A DNA stretch of 64,000 bases, from assembly GCA_963748095.1 (NCBI GenBank), contig CAVVIO010000017.1, positions 1 to 64,000 of the forward strand. Reading direction: 5' to 3'. This document shows positions 9,569 to 18,892 of this stretch, one piece after another. Position 1 is the first letter of the stretch. Each line of letters opens with the position of its first letter. The DNA is from CAVVIO01 sp963748095 (GTDB taxonomy: Bacteria > Bacteroidota > Bacteroidia > Bacteroidales > UBA10428). The translations under genes and the position numbers were made by a program. The notes under the pieces were generated by a model. It ran no database searches, was not told the origin of the DNA, and worked only from the letters and a program-made list of their open reading frames with translations.

Positions 9569-10882
9569 ATGAATAATATGAAAAGAATTTTTACACTTTT
9601 GGTCCCGATAGCTATAGGGATATTAACAACAGCAAGTGTGTTCCTGCCAATGAACACAATTGCCCAGGCCCCTGAAAAAATAAGCTATCAGGCGGTAATC
9701 CGTAACAGTAATAATGACCTGGTAACGAATAGTCAGGTAAGCATGCAAACAAGCATCCTGCAAGGCTCGGCCAGCGGAACAGCGGTATATATTGAAAAAC
9801 AAAGCCCAACTGCTAACGCCAACGGATTGGTAAGCATGGAAATAGGCAGCGGTATAGCCATTTTTGGCAATTTCGCAACAATTGACTGGGCAAATGGGCC
9901 GTATTTCATTAAAGTCGAAACCGACCCGACGGGTGGAATAAACTACACCGTGACGGGCACAAGCCAGTTGTTAAGCGTACCGTATGCTTTACAAGCAAAA
10001 ACTGCAGAAACAGTTACTGGTGGAATTACTGAAACCGACCCAACCTACACAAGTAGCCAGGCGGCAAACATTACAGCAACAGATATTACAAATCTGAGTA
10101 ATTTAAGTGGCACAAACACAGGTGACCAGGATTTAAGTGGCTTGGCAACCAAAACCGATTTGGGCGATTCAACAGCACAAGTGCGCAGTGAGATACCCGA
10201 TGTAAGCGGATTTGTAACAAGCGAAACCGATCCAACTTATACTGCCAGTCAAGCAGCTAACATTACCGCAACAGACATTACCAATTTAAGTAATCTGTCA
10301 GGTGTAAACACGGGCGACCAGGACGGCTCCGAAACCAAAATTTCAGCAGGAACGAACATAACAGTTACAGGCAGCGGAACAATCGCAAACCCTTATGTGG
10401 TAAATGAAAATGTGCACTATATTGGCGAAAGTTATGGCGGTGGCGTAGTGTTTTATGTTTACGATAGCGGGCAACACGGCTTAATAGTAGCCCCAGCAGA
10501 CCAATACGTAAGATGGTATGCCGGTACTATTACAAATACAATGGCTTATGGTGATGGAGTAGGCGCAGGTAAAGCAAATACAGCTATTATTATTGCCAAT
10601 CAGGGATATGGAGATGGCGCTACTTATGCTGCAAGAGTTTGTAACGAATATTCAGATACAGTTGCAGGCGTTATCTATGGCGACTGGTACTTACCTTCAA
10701 AATACGAGCTTAATCTTTTGTACCAACAAAAAAATGTGGTTGGCAGTTTTACAAATACCTACTATTGGAGTTCTACCGTGAACGATACCAGCCACACGTG
10801 GATTCAGAACTTCTACGATGGTCTTCAGAAAATCTACAATCAGAGCTATAACTACCATGTGCGTGCTATTCGGGCTTTTTAA
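9569..10882 (+). CDS. Exported fibre protein with C-terminal DUF1566/C-type-lectin-like domain; candidate DGR variable protein A
   Basis: The 437-aa protein has a signal sequence (hydrophobic to about residue 32), the shared N-terminal domain starting ISYQAVIRNSNN, then two copies of a motif with ETDPTYT at residues 155 and 219, each followed by TDITNLSNLSG and NTGDQD, as in phage-tail-like stalks. The C-terminal half has GGGVVFYVYDSGQHGLIVA, GDWYLPSKYELNLLYQQ, YYWSST and a VRAIRAF end, typical of the DUF1566 (FGE/C-type-lectin-related) fold. The final 120 bp look like a DGR variable repeat (see 10760-10882). The fibre stalk plus lectin tip suggests a surface receptor-binding protein. Paralogue at 13449. 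Confidence 0.85.
   Translation: MNNMKRIFTLLVPIAIGILTTASVFLPMNTIAQAPEKISYQAVIRNSNNDLVTNSQVSMQTSILQGSASGTAVYIEKQSPTANANGLVSMEIGSGIAIFGNFATIDWANGPYFIKVETDPTGGINYTVTGTSQLLSVPYALQAKTAETVTGGITETDPTYTSSQAANITATDITNLSNLSGTNTGDQDLSGLATKTDLGDSTAQVRSEIPDVSGFVTSETDPTYTASQAANITATDITNLSNLSGVNTGDQDGSETKISAGTNITVTGSGTIANPYVVNENVHYIGESYGGGVVFYVYDSGQHGLIVAPADQYVRWYAGTITNTMAYGDGVGAGKANTAIIIANQGYGDGATYAARVCNEYSDTVAGVIYGDWYLPSKYELNLLYQQKNVVGSFTNTYYWSSTVNDTSHTWIQNFYDGLQKIYNQSYNYHVRAIRAF
10760..10882 (+). other. Candidate DGR variable repeat A
   Basis: Codons 10760-10777 (YYWSST) and 10859-10882 (VRAIRAF, stop) are the same as in copy B at 14475-14597 apart from one A/G. The 27 codons between differ in 20, and 19 of those change the amino acid. 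By my hand count 21 of 28 substitutions in the repeat have A in one of the two copies. Dense adenine-linked, amino-acid-changing variation in a lectin tip with identical 3' flank is the signature of DGR mutagenic homing. Confidence 0.65.
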
Positions 10883-10908
10883 CAATTTAATAATAATGCA
10901 AAATCCGC

Positions 10909-12807
10909 ATGAGAAATTTTATCTTTTTAAAAATTTTACCCGCTATTTTATTTCTTCAGCTAAAAGTTTTGGCACAAACCAGCCCAATTATAAATATTTC
11001 TTGTAATAGCAACCAGGAGGTTAAAGATAAATCGGCATTTAATTTGGAGTTTAAAAATGTCAACTATGTGAAAGATCGAAAAGGAAATGTAAAATCGGCC
11101 CTTCGATTTGATGGACAATCAGAAATAAAAGTCAATACGGATATTAATCCTACTGTTATGCCCGAATTAACGGTTACGTTTTGGGCAAAACCCGACTTTG
11201 ATAACAAACAGATGACCATTTTCTCGCACGATGATGGTGGTTTTGACAGAAGCATGGCAATTGATTCGAGAGGCGGTGGAGGATGGGAATGGACTGCCTA
11301 TTGCGGTAACCCATTAGGGGCTGCAAAAATAAATAAAAGCAAATGGTCATTTGTAGCAGTAGTATTTGATCAAACCAAAAATAAAGTGCTCTTTTTTGTA
11401 GATGGAAAGTTTTACGAGAAAGAAGCCACTGCTTCCGGTGGATTAAATTATTTCAATATTGGTAATAATCCTTCTTTTGGTGATCCTTATTTTGGTTTAT
11501 TGGATGATATTAAAGTTTTTGATAAAGCATTATCAAGAGAGCAATTATCAGGCCTTTTTAAATCTGAGGGTGGCGTTATTGACAACTCCGACCAGTATTA
11601 TTATTCCGAAAGCAATGAAAATGCTGATATTGTTGTAAGAGTTGGCGATGTTGATAACCTTGGATTTGGTTGGACAGAAGGGTTTGATCCTTTTTGTGGT
11701 ATGAATACATCAGTTCATGCTTTTCCGTGGAAAACAGACGAAAATGACTACCTGGGTACTGATCGAATTATGGTAGTTAGTAGTTACAAATCAGGAAGAA
11801 GCGATGGATATGTATCTAGTACAACAAGACCAGGGAATAATCCTGTTCCCATTGAAATACAATTTAAAAAACCAAAAATTGACATCAATAAGATTGTAAT
11901 TCAGATGATGTTAGATGATTTTCAATCGCCTGTTTGGGGTACTTCATTTCAATTTTCTATAAATGGAAAACGTTTGAATTATGTGGAAGATGTCATTAAT
12001 AAGCTGAGTCAAACAGGACCAATTGGTAAATTAGTACAAGTTGGTTTACTACCGGAAGACAATTCTCTTTTTGAATCAGGAAAAGTTAGTATAAAAATTG
12101 ATGACCCAATAACAGGAGCAGGAGATGGCTTTGCAATTGATTTTATACAACTACTTATTAATCCTAAAGGTGAATACAAATGCATCGGAAATATCAGTGG
12201 TATAGTTAAAGATGAAGACGGTAATTTAATGAAGGATGTTCTTGTTTCGGCCAATGGATTAAAAGAAAGCTTAACAAAAGAGAATGGTGGTTTTAATCTG
12301 AAAGCTGTCCCCATCGGTATGATTACCGTAACAGCAAATAAAAGTTTGTATTCAACAGCAAGTATTAATTTTGAACTAAAACGAGATGAAAACAAAAATG
12401 TACTATTGATTCTAAAGAAAAGAGGGGCCGAATCAGCAAACTATTTAAACAAAGAACTTAAAGAAAAAGGATTTGTCAATCTGTATGGAATTCATTTCGA
12501 TTCAGGCAAAGATATCCCAAAAAAGGAATCAGAGCCAACGTTAAACGCTTTGTCTGATTTTTTGAAGAATAACCACAATCTTAAATTAGAGATAGTTGGA
12601 CATACCGATAGTGATGGGGACAATATACTAAACGAAGACCTCTCTTTAAGACGAGCCAAATCGGTTATAAACTGGTTAAAATCAAAAGGAGTTGATGTGT
12701 CAGGCATTAGTGCTTCCGGATTGGGAGAATCAAGCCCGGTTGCAAGTAATAATACAGCGTCTGGCAAAGCGCTCAACAGAAGAGTAGAAATAAGACTTTT
12801 AAATTAA
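10909..12807 (+). CDS. LamG-like/OmpA fusion: exported protein with lectin-like domain and peptidoglycan-binding OmpA domain
   Basis: The 632-aa protein begins with a signal peptide (to LKVLAQ, residue 22). Residues about 25-220 form a LamG/concanavalin-A-like jellyroll (SALRFDGQSEIKV, ELTVTFWAKPDF, FGLLDDIKVFDKALS). A middle region of unknown type (about 225-430) is followed by a carboxypeptidase-regulatory-like beta domain (GIVKDEDGNLMKDVLVSANG) and an OmpA C-terminal domain (IHFDSGKDIPKKES, LEIVGHTDSDG, NRRVEIRLLN), which binds peptidoglycan. It lies 26 bp after lectin gene A and likely is cotranscribed. It could anchor the fibre system to the cell wall (inference). Confidence 0.87.
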   Translation: MRNFIFLKILPAILFLQLKVLAQTSPIINISCNSNQEVKDKSAFNLEFKNVNYVKDRKGNVKSALRFDGQSEIKVNTDINPTVMPELTVTFWAKPDFDNKQMTIFSHDDGGFDRSMAIDSRGGGGWEWTAYCGNPLGAAKINKSKWSFVAVVFDQTKNKVLFFVDGKFYEKEATASGGLNYFNIGNNPSFGDPYFGLLDDIKVFDKALSREQLSGLFKSEGGVIDNSDQYYYSESNENADIVVRVGDVDNLGFGWTEGFDPFCGMNTSVHAFPWKTDENDYLGTDRIMVVSSYKSGRSDGYVSSTTRPGNNPVPIEIQFKKPKIDINKIVIQMMLDDFQSPVWGTSFQFSINGKRLNYVEDVINKLSQTGPIGKLVQVGLLPEDNSLFESGKVSIKIDDPITGAGDGFAIDFIQLLINPKGEYKCIGNISGIVKDEDGNLMKDVLVSANGLKESLTKENGGFNLKAVPIGMITVTANKSLYSTASINFELKRDENKNVLLILKKRGAESANYLNKELKEKGFVNLYGIHFDSGKDIPKKESEPTLNALSDFLKNNHNLKLEIVGHTDSDGDNILNEDLSLRRAKSVINWLKSKGVDVSGISASGLGESSPVASNNTASGKALNRRVEIRLLN

Positions 12808-12892
12808 ATAGAAAGAAGGAAATCAAAATGTAAATCTGAGACTGATTGCTCAAGACGTACAAAAAGTAATTCCGGAAGTAGTAGATGTTGGC
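12806..12892 (+). pseudogene. Scar of an S74-domain gene fused to the leader of module 2
   Basis: About 80 bp here match 8622-8706 inside the S74 domain of the tail-fibre-like gene with about four differences (GAAAGAAGGAAATC, GCTCAAGACGTAC, GTAATTCCGGAAGTAG). At ATGTTGGC (12885-12892) the sequence switches to match 8884 onward, the leader of the T9SS companion gene. ATGTTGGC occurs at both 8699-8706 and 8884-8891, so this copy has lost the ~185 bp between them by recombination at an 8-bp repeat. Not translated as a protein. Confidence 0.8.
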
Positions 12893-12953
12893 AGAACCTA
12901 CAAAACAAATATCAAAAGTGCAGAGAATAATAATCATTAAAATGAGAATAAAA

Positions 12954-13442
12954 ATGAAAAACAGACAATTAAAATTAAGCATTATACTCTTGTTGGGACT
13001 CGGATTAACAACACTACAGGCACAAGAATCCATACACACTGCAGGTGGCGATGCTTCGGGTAGTGGGGGATCAGTGAGCTATTCCGTTGGGCAGGTTTTT
13101 TGCCAAACCAATTCGAGTACAAGTGGTTCAGTAGCATTCGGGGTACAACAGCCTTATGAAATTTCAACAGTAACCGGATTGGGAAATGCCAAAGACATAA
13201 GCCTTATGGTTACGGCATATCCCAATCCTGTTGCCAATAACCTAACACTGAGAGTTGAAAACGATGAACTTTCAACTTTGTCCTTTCAACTGTATGACAT
13301 GAACGGAAAACTTTTAGAAGACAGAAAAATAACAAGCACCCAAACAAGCATTCCGATGAGCAATCTTTTTCCGTCAACCTATTTTGTAAAAGTAACCCAG
13401 GGAAATAAAGAAATAAAAATTTTTAAAATCATAAAGAATTAA
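12954..13442 (+). CDS. Small exported protein with type A T9SS sorting domain (module 2 companion)
   Basis: This is a close paralogue of the product at 8953. ATG 12954 gives signal peptide MKNRQLKLSIILLLGLG..QAQ; an in-frame ATG at 12942 is the alternative. The glycine-rich block GGDASGSGGSVSYSVGQVF and the sorting domain AYPNPVANNLTLRVENDE follow, ending KEIKIFKIIKN, a normal short T9SS tail without the palindromic insert of copy 1. The stop is 6 bp before the next start, so it is translationally coupled to lectin gene B. The tight linkage in both modules implies the T9SS protein and the lectin act together; the lectin itself has no sorting domain. Confidence 0.86.
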   Translation: MKNRQLKLSIILLLGLGLTTLQAQESIHTAGGDASGSGGSVSYSVGQVFCQTNSSTSGSVAFGVQQPYEISTVTGLGNAKDISLMVTAYPNPVANNLTLRVENDELSTLSFQLYDMNGKLLEDRKITSTQTSIPMSNLFPSTYFVKVTQGNKEIKIFKIIKN

Positions 13443-13448
13443 ATTCAT

Positions 13449-14597
13449 ATGAAAAAATTACATGCAATTTTAGTCGCAGTACTGCTGGCCGCAACAGCCT
13501 GGACCCAAAGTCCGGATAAAATGAGCTATCAGGCGGTAATCCGCAACAGCAATAATGAACTGGTAACCAATAGTCAGATAAGCATGCAAACAAGCATCCT
13601 GCAAGGCTCGGCAAGTGGAACAGCGGTATATATTGAAAAACAAAGTCCGACCTCTAACGCCAATGGTTTGGTAAGCATGGAAATAGGCAACGGTACAGCC
13701 ATTTTTGGCAATTTTGCAACAATTGACTGGGCAAATGGTCCCTATTTCATTAAAGTCGAAACCGACCCGACAGGCGGAATAAACTACACCGTGACGGGCA
13801 CAAGCCAGTTGTTAAGCGTACCGTATGCTTTACAAGCAAAAACTGCGGAAACACTTACCGGAAGTATTACCGAAACCGATCCAACCTACACAAGCAGCCA
13901 GGCGGCAAACATTACTGCAACAGATATTACAAACCTGAGTAATTTAAGTGGCACAAACACAGGCGACCAGGATTTAAGTGGTTTGGCAACCAAAACCGAT
14001 TTGGGCGATTCAACAGCACAAGTACGCAGCGAGATACCTGCCGCAGCCGATGGCTCCGAAACCAAAGTAACAGCTGGTACAAACATAACCGTAACAGGAG
14101 CAGGAACAACTGCAAGCCCTTATGTGGTAAATGTAACAAACACTCTTGCAATTGGCGACAGCTACCAGGGGGGCATCATCTTTTGGTTAGATAACACAGG
14201 ACAGCACGGATTAATAGCAGCCACAGCCGACCAAAGCACAGGAATGCAATGGTACAATGGAAGTTATACTATAACAAATGCCGTTAGAGATGGTGTTGGT
14301 GCAGGTAAATATAATACAGAGCGTGTTATTGCAAACCAGGGTGCAGGAAGTTATGCAGCCCAACTATGTGCTAATTATCAAGGCGGTGGTTATGGCGATT
14401 GGTACCTACCTTCAAAATATGAGCTGAGTTTATTATACTTACAAAAAACTGCGGTTGGCGGTTTTGCAAGTGCCTACTATTGGAGTTCTACCGAGAGCAA
14501 TATCAACTACGCGTGGATTCAGTACTTCAACAATGGCATCCAGAGCCTCTTCTATAAGAGCGGCGGATACTCTGTGCGTGCTGTTCGGGCTTTTTAA
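13449..14597 (+). CDS. Exported fibre protein with C-terminal DUF1566/C-type-lectin-like domain; candidate DGR variable protein B
   Basis: The 382-aa paralogue of the protein at 9569 has a shorter signal peptide (MKKLHAILVAVLLAATAWTQ), the same N-terminal domain (KMSYQAVIRNSNNELV to SVPYALQAKTAE), and only one copy of the ETDPTYT/TNLSNLSG stalk motif where A has two. The lectin part has GGIIFWLDNTGQHGLIAA, GDWYLPSKYELSLLYLQ and YYWSST, ending VRAVRAF. The last 123 bp are a candidate DGR variable repeat. The N-terminal halves of A and B are nearly identical at the DNA level, so the duplication is recent. The reverse transcriptase needed to diversify it is not in this window. Confidence 0.85.
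   Translation: MKKLHAILVAVLLAATAWTQSPDKMSYQAVIRNSNNELVTNSQISMQTSILQGSASGTAVYIEKQSPTSNANGLVSMEIGNGTAIFGNFATIDWANGPYFIKVETDPTGGINYTVTGTSQLLSVPYALQAKTAETLTGSITETDPTYTSSQAANITATDITNLSNLSGTNTGDQDLSGLATKTDLGDSTAQVRSEIPAAADGSETKVTAGTNITVTGAGTTASPYVVNVTNTLAIGDSYQGGIIFWLDNTGQHGLIAATADQSTGMQWYNGSYTITNAVRDGVGAGKYNTERVIANQGAGSYAAQLCANYQGGGYGDWYLPSKYELSLLYLQKTAVGGFASAYYWSSTESNINYAWIQYFNNGIQSLFYKSGGYSVRAVRAF
14475..14597 (+). other. Candidate DGR variable repeat B
   Basis: This is the counterpart of 10760-10882, with the same length of 41 codons. Several codons at variable sites are AAC, AAT, AGC, ATC or TAC, as expected from an AAY-rich template after adenine mutagenesis. The fixed codons (TGG ATT CAG, TTC, CAG, AGC) agree in both copies even at synonymous sites, unlike the DNA just upstream, where synonymous changes are common. 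Confidence 0.65.
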
Positions 14598-14814
14598 CTA
14601 TTCAGCAATTTAACTATATTGTAATTAACGCGAAGCTGACGAAATTTTAAAAAAGAAAAATGGTAGTATACCTCAACTGGTGCGCGAATTAACTTCGCGT
14701 GCCCCCGCTTACTTATAAGTCTCCTGCCACATAGTTGCCAATTCCCACAACACAATATCAGCCCATTTTTAAAAATAAATAATACTACACATCAACAACA
14801 AGGTTACCTGTGAA

Positions 14815-14960
14815 TAATTTGCTTTTTGAAAAAATATCTTTTACATTTAGGTCGTAAACGGTAACCGGAAGTTGGGGAAAACAGGATAAGTGTTAGCGGA
14901 TTATAGGAGATTTTAAACCGTTTAAAGTCGTTTACAAAACAGCTAAAAGAAACTTACAAT
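14815..14960. repeat. Dispersed intergenic repeat, copy R2
   Basis: It contains AATTTGCTTTTTG, ATATCTTTTACATTTAG, TCGTAAACGGTAACCGGAAG and TTGGGGAAAACAGG, the core of the repeat family, followed by a GTTTAAAGTCGTTTACAAA stretch related to R1 and R5. It sits in the 551-bp gap 14598-15148. The same gap has a small inverted repeat CGCGAATTAACTTCGCG near 14677, similar to one near 2890. No gene and no template repeat for the neighbouring variable genes is seen there. Confidence 0.7.
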
Positions 14961-15148
14961 ATATATGAAAAAGAAGCTGACCAACTGTCATAAATTTTAA
15001 TATGGATTCGATGCATCAGGTAGTTACAATCATAAAACACATGTGCAATACTAACCATAAAGACATCCCGAAGTATCGGGAGTGGTTATGCATTTGTTTG
15101 GTAGCAAAAAAACAATCACTGCAAACATTAATATTTCATCAATCATAA

Positions 15149-16081
15149 ATGATTAGAAAGATCTTACCTATTATTTTGATTTTTAACTCTCTGAGTGTTT
15201 TTGCACAAAAAGAGTTTTTAAAAGGATTTATTATTCTTGAATCAAATGATACCATTACCGGTAAACTTAAGGACAAAAAATATTTCTCGGCAAATAGCGT
15301 GAAATTGTTCCAGGATGATGTAAAAATCAGATATCCGAAAAAAGTAATCAGGGAAATACAAGTTGATTCCGATAATTATGTAAAAAGTGATCGTGGGATT
15401 TGGACCAAAGCGTTTTTTAAGAAAGAGGAATCAGGAAATATTAATTTATACTCTTATAAGAAACAGGAATACTTAGGAGCTTATGATTCAGACTTAAATT
15501 TTGGACGTTTAACTCCCTCAATAAAGTTCTATTGTAATGATTACCCGGATCTAATTGATTCGATAAGTAAAGTAAATAAATACAACATTCATAAGTTTAT
15601 TAATAAATACAATAATTGGAAAGCACTGCACCCTGATAGTAAATCCTATTTTGAGAAAAACATTCACAATAAACCTTTGATTAATTTTAAAGTTAGCTTC
15701 CTGCTTCCCGGAGCTGGACTTGAAATCGGATTAAGTGAAAAGTTTTCATTAAATGCAATGTTAAAAAATGAATTTGGCTATGGCAGTTCTGCTGGATGGA
15801 TAGTAACCCCCTTCATTGATAATCAGCTTAGATATTACCGCAACATTGATAAAAGAAAAAACGAAAATAAAAGGACTTATAAATATACCGGAGATTATAT
15901 AAGCATTGTTCAAGTACTTTTTATTGAGAATAGGTCCAATTTTTTAGGATTTGAATATGGTTGGCAAAGGATAATTAGCAAACATTGGTATTATAACGTC
16001 GGACTTGGCGCTGCTAAATGGACAACGGGAAACAAGAGCCTGACATTCTTATATGATATTGATTTTGGATATAATTTTTAA
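15149..16081 (+). CDS. Exported protein of unknown function (310 aa), probable outer-membrane beta-barrel C-terminus
   Basis: The signal peptide MIRKILPIILIFNSLSVFAQ is followed by a domain starting KGFIILESNDTITGKLKDKK, a pattern seen in Bacteroidota exported proteins that also resembles the 24036 product (ENGDKVNGYIF). The C-terminal 130 residues alternate hydrophobic and polar residues with aromatic girdles and finish FLYDIDFGYNF, a terminal Phe typical of outer-membrane barrels. There is no known catalytic motif. The next gene, an SusC-like receptor, starts 43 bp downstream on the same strand, so they may be cotranscribed. Confidence 0.7.
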   Translation: MIRKILPIILIFNSLSVFAQKEFLKGFIILESNDTITGKLKDKKYFSANSVKLFQDDVKIRYPKKVIREIQVDSDNYVKSDRGIWTKAFFKKEESGNINLYSYKKQEYLGAYDSDLNFGRLTPSIKFYCNDYPDLIDSISKVNKYNIHKFINKYNNWKALHPDSKSYFEKNIHNKPLINFKVSFLLPGAGLEIGLSEKFSLNAMLKNEFGYGSSAGWIVTPFIDNQLRYYRNIDKRKNENKRTYKYTGDYISIVQVLFIENRSNFLGFEYGWQRIISKHWYYNVGLGAAKWTTGNKSLTFLYDIDFGYNF

Positions 16082-16124
16082 ATATTTACCGCAGGCAAAC
16101 ACATGGTAATATAACACAACAACA

Positions 16125-18717
16125 ATGAAACTGATACTGATTTTATTTCTTATTCTTGTTATTAATAGTAACCATATTCTTGCTCAGGAGATTAAAGATA
16201 ATCCGAATACAGATACTCTTGAAATTGATAGTACAAACATGGCAGGTAATAAAGAATTATCAGTTAATGCTTCTAAGATCAGCTATAATGATTTTAACAA
16301 AGGGGCAGTTTTTTCACCCATGCAATTAATACAAGGTAAAGTGCCTGGATTTATAGTTAATTGCCTGAATGTAAATGACCCGAATCCCGACCTGCAGATA
16401 CAGGTGAGAGGAATATCAACACTATTTTTAAGTACAAATCCTCTTTATATTATTGACGGAATACCACTGGAAAGTCCGGATATTATTCCTGTTGCGAACA
16501 TTAATTCAATTGAAGTGCTGAAGGACCTTTCAGAAACAGCTTCCTACGGAATACGAGGTAGTAACGGAGTGGTAATTATTAAAACAAAAAGTAACAGTTC
16601 CGGGCCATTGACTGTATCTTATAATACATATATGTACGGGGAAGCTTATGCCGGTAAATCGAACTATATGTCGGCATCTGAATGGCGAAATCTGAAACAA
16701 AAATGGGCATCGAGCACAGACCTGAGAGTTGTAAACGCTTCGGGGAAAATGATTGACTATAATGCTAATACAGATTGGAGAAAAGTAATTTCACAATATA
16801 AATTAAGTCAGGCTCATAATCTAGGATTTTTTGGTGGATACAAAAAAACAAGATATGCTGCCATGTTAAATTACGACAACTATAACGGGATTATACAAAA
16901 AACCGGGAATACTATATATAGCGGACAACTTTCCGTATCGCAGCTTGCCTTAAAGGATAAATTGCAGGTGGATATATCGGCAACAGACACATATAGAAAA
17001 TACAGTGAAATCAATGATAATCCATATCTGAGCTATACAGATTATTATACAGGTTTGAAAAGCTCAAACATAGTCTCGAATACAAATCAAAATAATCCAA
17101 CACTACCGGTATACAATACGGATGGGACTTATGGAATAGATACACAGACCCTTTTATATAATCCTTTAGATAGGATAAATAATACGACGGATAAGCGGGA
17201 ATTGAAAAATACACTGGTTCATTTACAGGCAGGTTATGAAATAATGAAGGGATTAAAGTTATCGGCTTCCTGGTCGGCATATAAAACTTCCACCGGGAAT
17301 ATCTTTTCAAATTATTACCGGAAAGCGATAACGTACCGGCAATTATCTGAAACAAAAGAAACCAATGTTCAAAATGAAAAATTATATTCCGTAAAACTAC
17401 ATTTCAATAAATCAATTGCTTTTCATACCATTGACATATCGCTTGATTATTCAAAGCAACATACTGATATTAATTATAATTACCGCGATTCTGTTGTTTT
17501 AAATGATACCATACTCATGAGTCGTTTCGGGATGTATGGCAATGGAGATTACGATATTAAAGATCTTTCGGGTTCAGTTAAATACAATTACAGGAACAGG
17601 TACTATTTATCATTTGGTATATTAAGAGAAAAATCGCCATTTTTTTCTTCAGACGGATTAGCCCAATACTTTCCATCCGTATCGGCTACCTGGTCGTTGA
17701 AGAATGAAAATTTTTTAGCAAACAGTACATGGTTGAACGATCTGAAAATACGGACGGGTTATGGGACCGGTCAACGGATGATCAGGCTTGCCGGTAATTC
17801 TGTAAATACATCAAATATATTACCATCCCGGGTGCACGGAGAAAAAATGCAGGAATATACTATCGGGGTTGATGCAAGTTTGTTACAAAACAGGATTTAC
17901 TTTTCAGCAGAACGTTATAGACTTAATACAAAAGATTTAATTTTGATTTCAACTATAACTACTAATTTTCAATTCTCCTACTTAGGGAATAATGGTAAAA
18001 TTCAGAACAAAGGCTGGGAATTTTATATTAAAGCGAAACCGTTATCAGGTCTTCTGAAATGGACCTTCGATTTTAATATTTCTTTTAATAAGAATATAGC
18101 TGTACCAAGCAACCTTTATTCCTATAGCCTGAAGTTTGGTGACCAGCCGGCTGGTAACTTTTACGGGCATCTGTTTGCAGGGTATTCTGCAACTGACCGG
18201 TTGCTGTGGTATGATAATGAGGGGAATGCTACAGATGTTTGGCCGGGAAATTATAGCCTGCTCGGCAACGGGGCTCCCAAATCGTTTTTTGGATTTACAA
18301 ATACTTTTGAATATAAAAATTTTGATGTGTCTATAAATGTAAGGGGAGGCCTTGGATTTGAAATTGCAAATTATGCCCTGTTAGATCGTTATAAAAAAGT
18401 GTTGCAGTTTACCGACCCGAGAGATGTTATGAATTTTGCAACCTTAAGAGAAACTGATTACATTATTGAAAAAGGTGATTACATTAAAATAACGGATATT
18501 TCTTTAGGTTACACCATACCCAGTTATGAATCGGTTTATTAAAAGCGCTAAGATCTATATGGCGTGCAATAATGTAGCTTTGTTTACAGGGGCCACTGAT
18601 CTCGACCCTGAAATGGCTGGGATTACCGGTTTAACTCCGGGTTATTACTATTACGAAAGATATCCCGAAACCCGCATATTTTTATTGGGGTTGAAAGTTT
18701 TACTCCGTCATGACTAG
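16125..18717 (+). CDS. SusC/RagA-like TonB-dependent outer-membrane receptor, orphan, one frameshift near 3' end
   Basis: The signal peptide (to HILAQ) leads directly into a TonB plug domain (PMQLIQGKVPGFIV, VRGISTLFLSTNPLYIIDGI, SIEVLKDLSETASYGIRGSN) and then a beta-barrel. The usual N-terminal carboxypeptidase-like domain is absent. The main frame stops at 18540, but a +1 frame continues with RFIKSAKIYMACNN, LDPEMAGITGL and ERYPETRIFLLGLKVLL, the normal SusC C-terminus, to about 18717. So a single-base indel near 18530 breaks it; with it corrected the length is about 865 aa. No SusD partner follows, so the ligand cannot be guessed. The barrel end is essential for folding, so the gene is either non-functional or the indel is an error. 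Confidence 0.87.
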
Positions 18718-18892
18718 CAAATTACCGGGGCTGGCAGGCTATAAATGCCATTTGACCCATTTCACGTACTCTTTTACCAATAATGGATTTTGCTAAATAT
18801 CTGACACGATTTAACCGATTAAAGGATGAACAAGATGGAAGAAAACAGAAAAAATACTGCTTCCAATCCCGGTAAACCATAAAACAAAAAAT

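Noticed and set aside
7048..14597. Prophage tail module
   Set aside because: S74 and stalk motifs look phage-like, but every protein has a signal peptide and there are no capsid, terminase, baseplate or integrase genes.
10883..15148. Local template repeat or reverse transcriptase of a DGR
   Set aside because: I searched the gaps after both lectin genes and all frames by eye; nothing repeats the variable tail and no YxDD-type polymerase is present.
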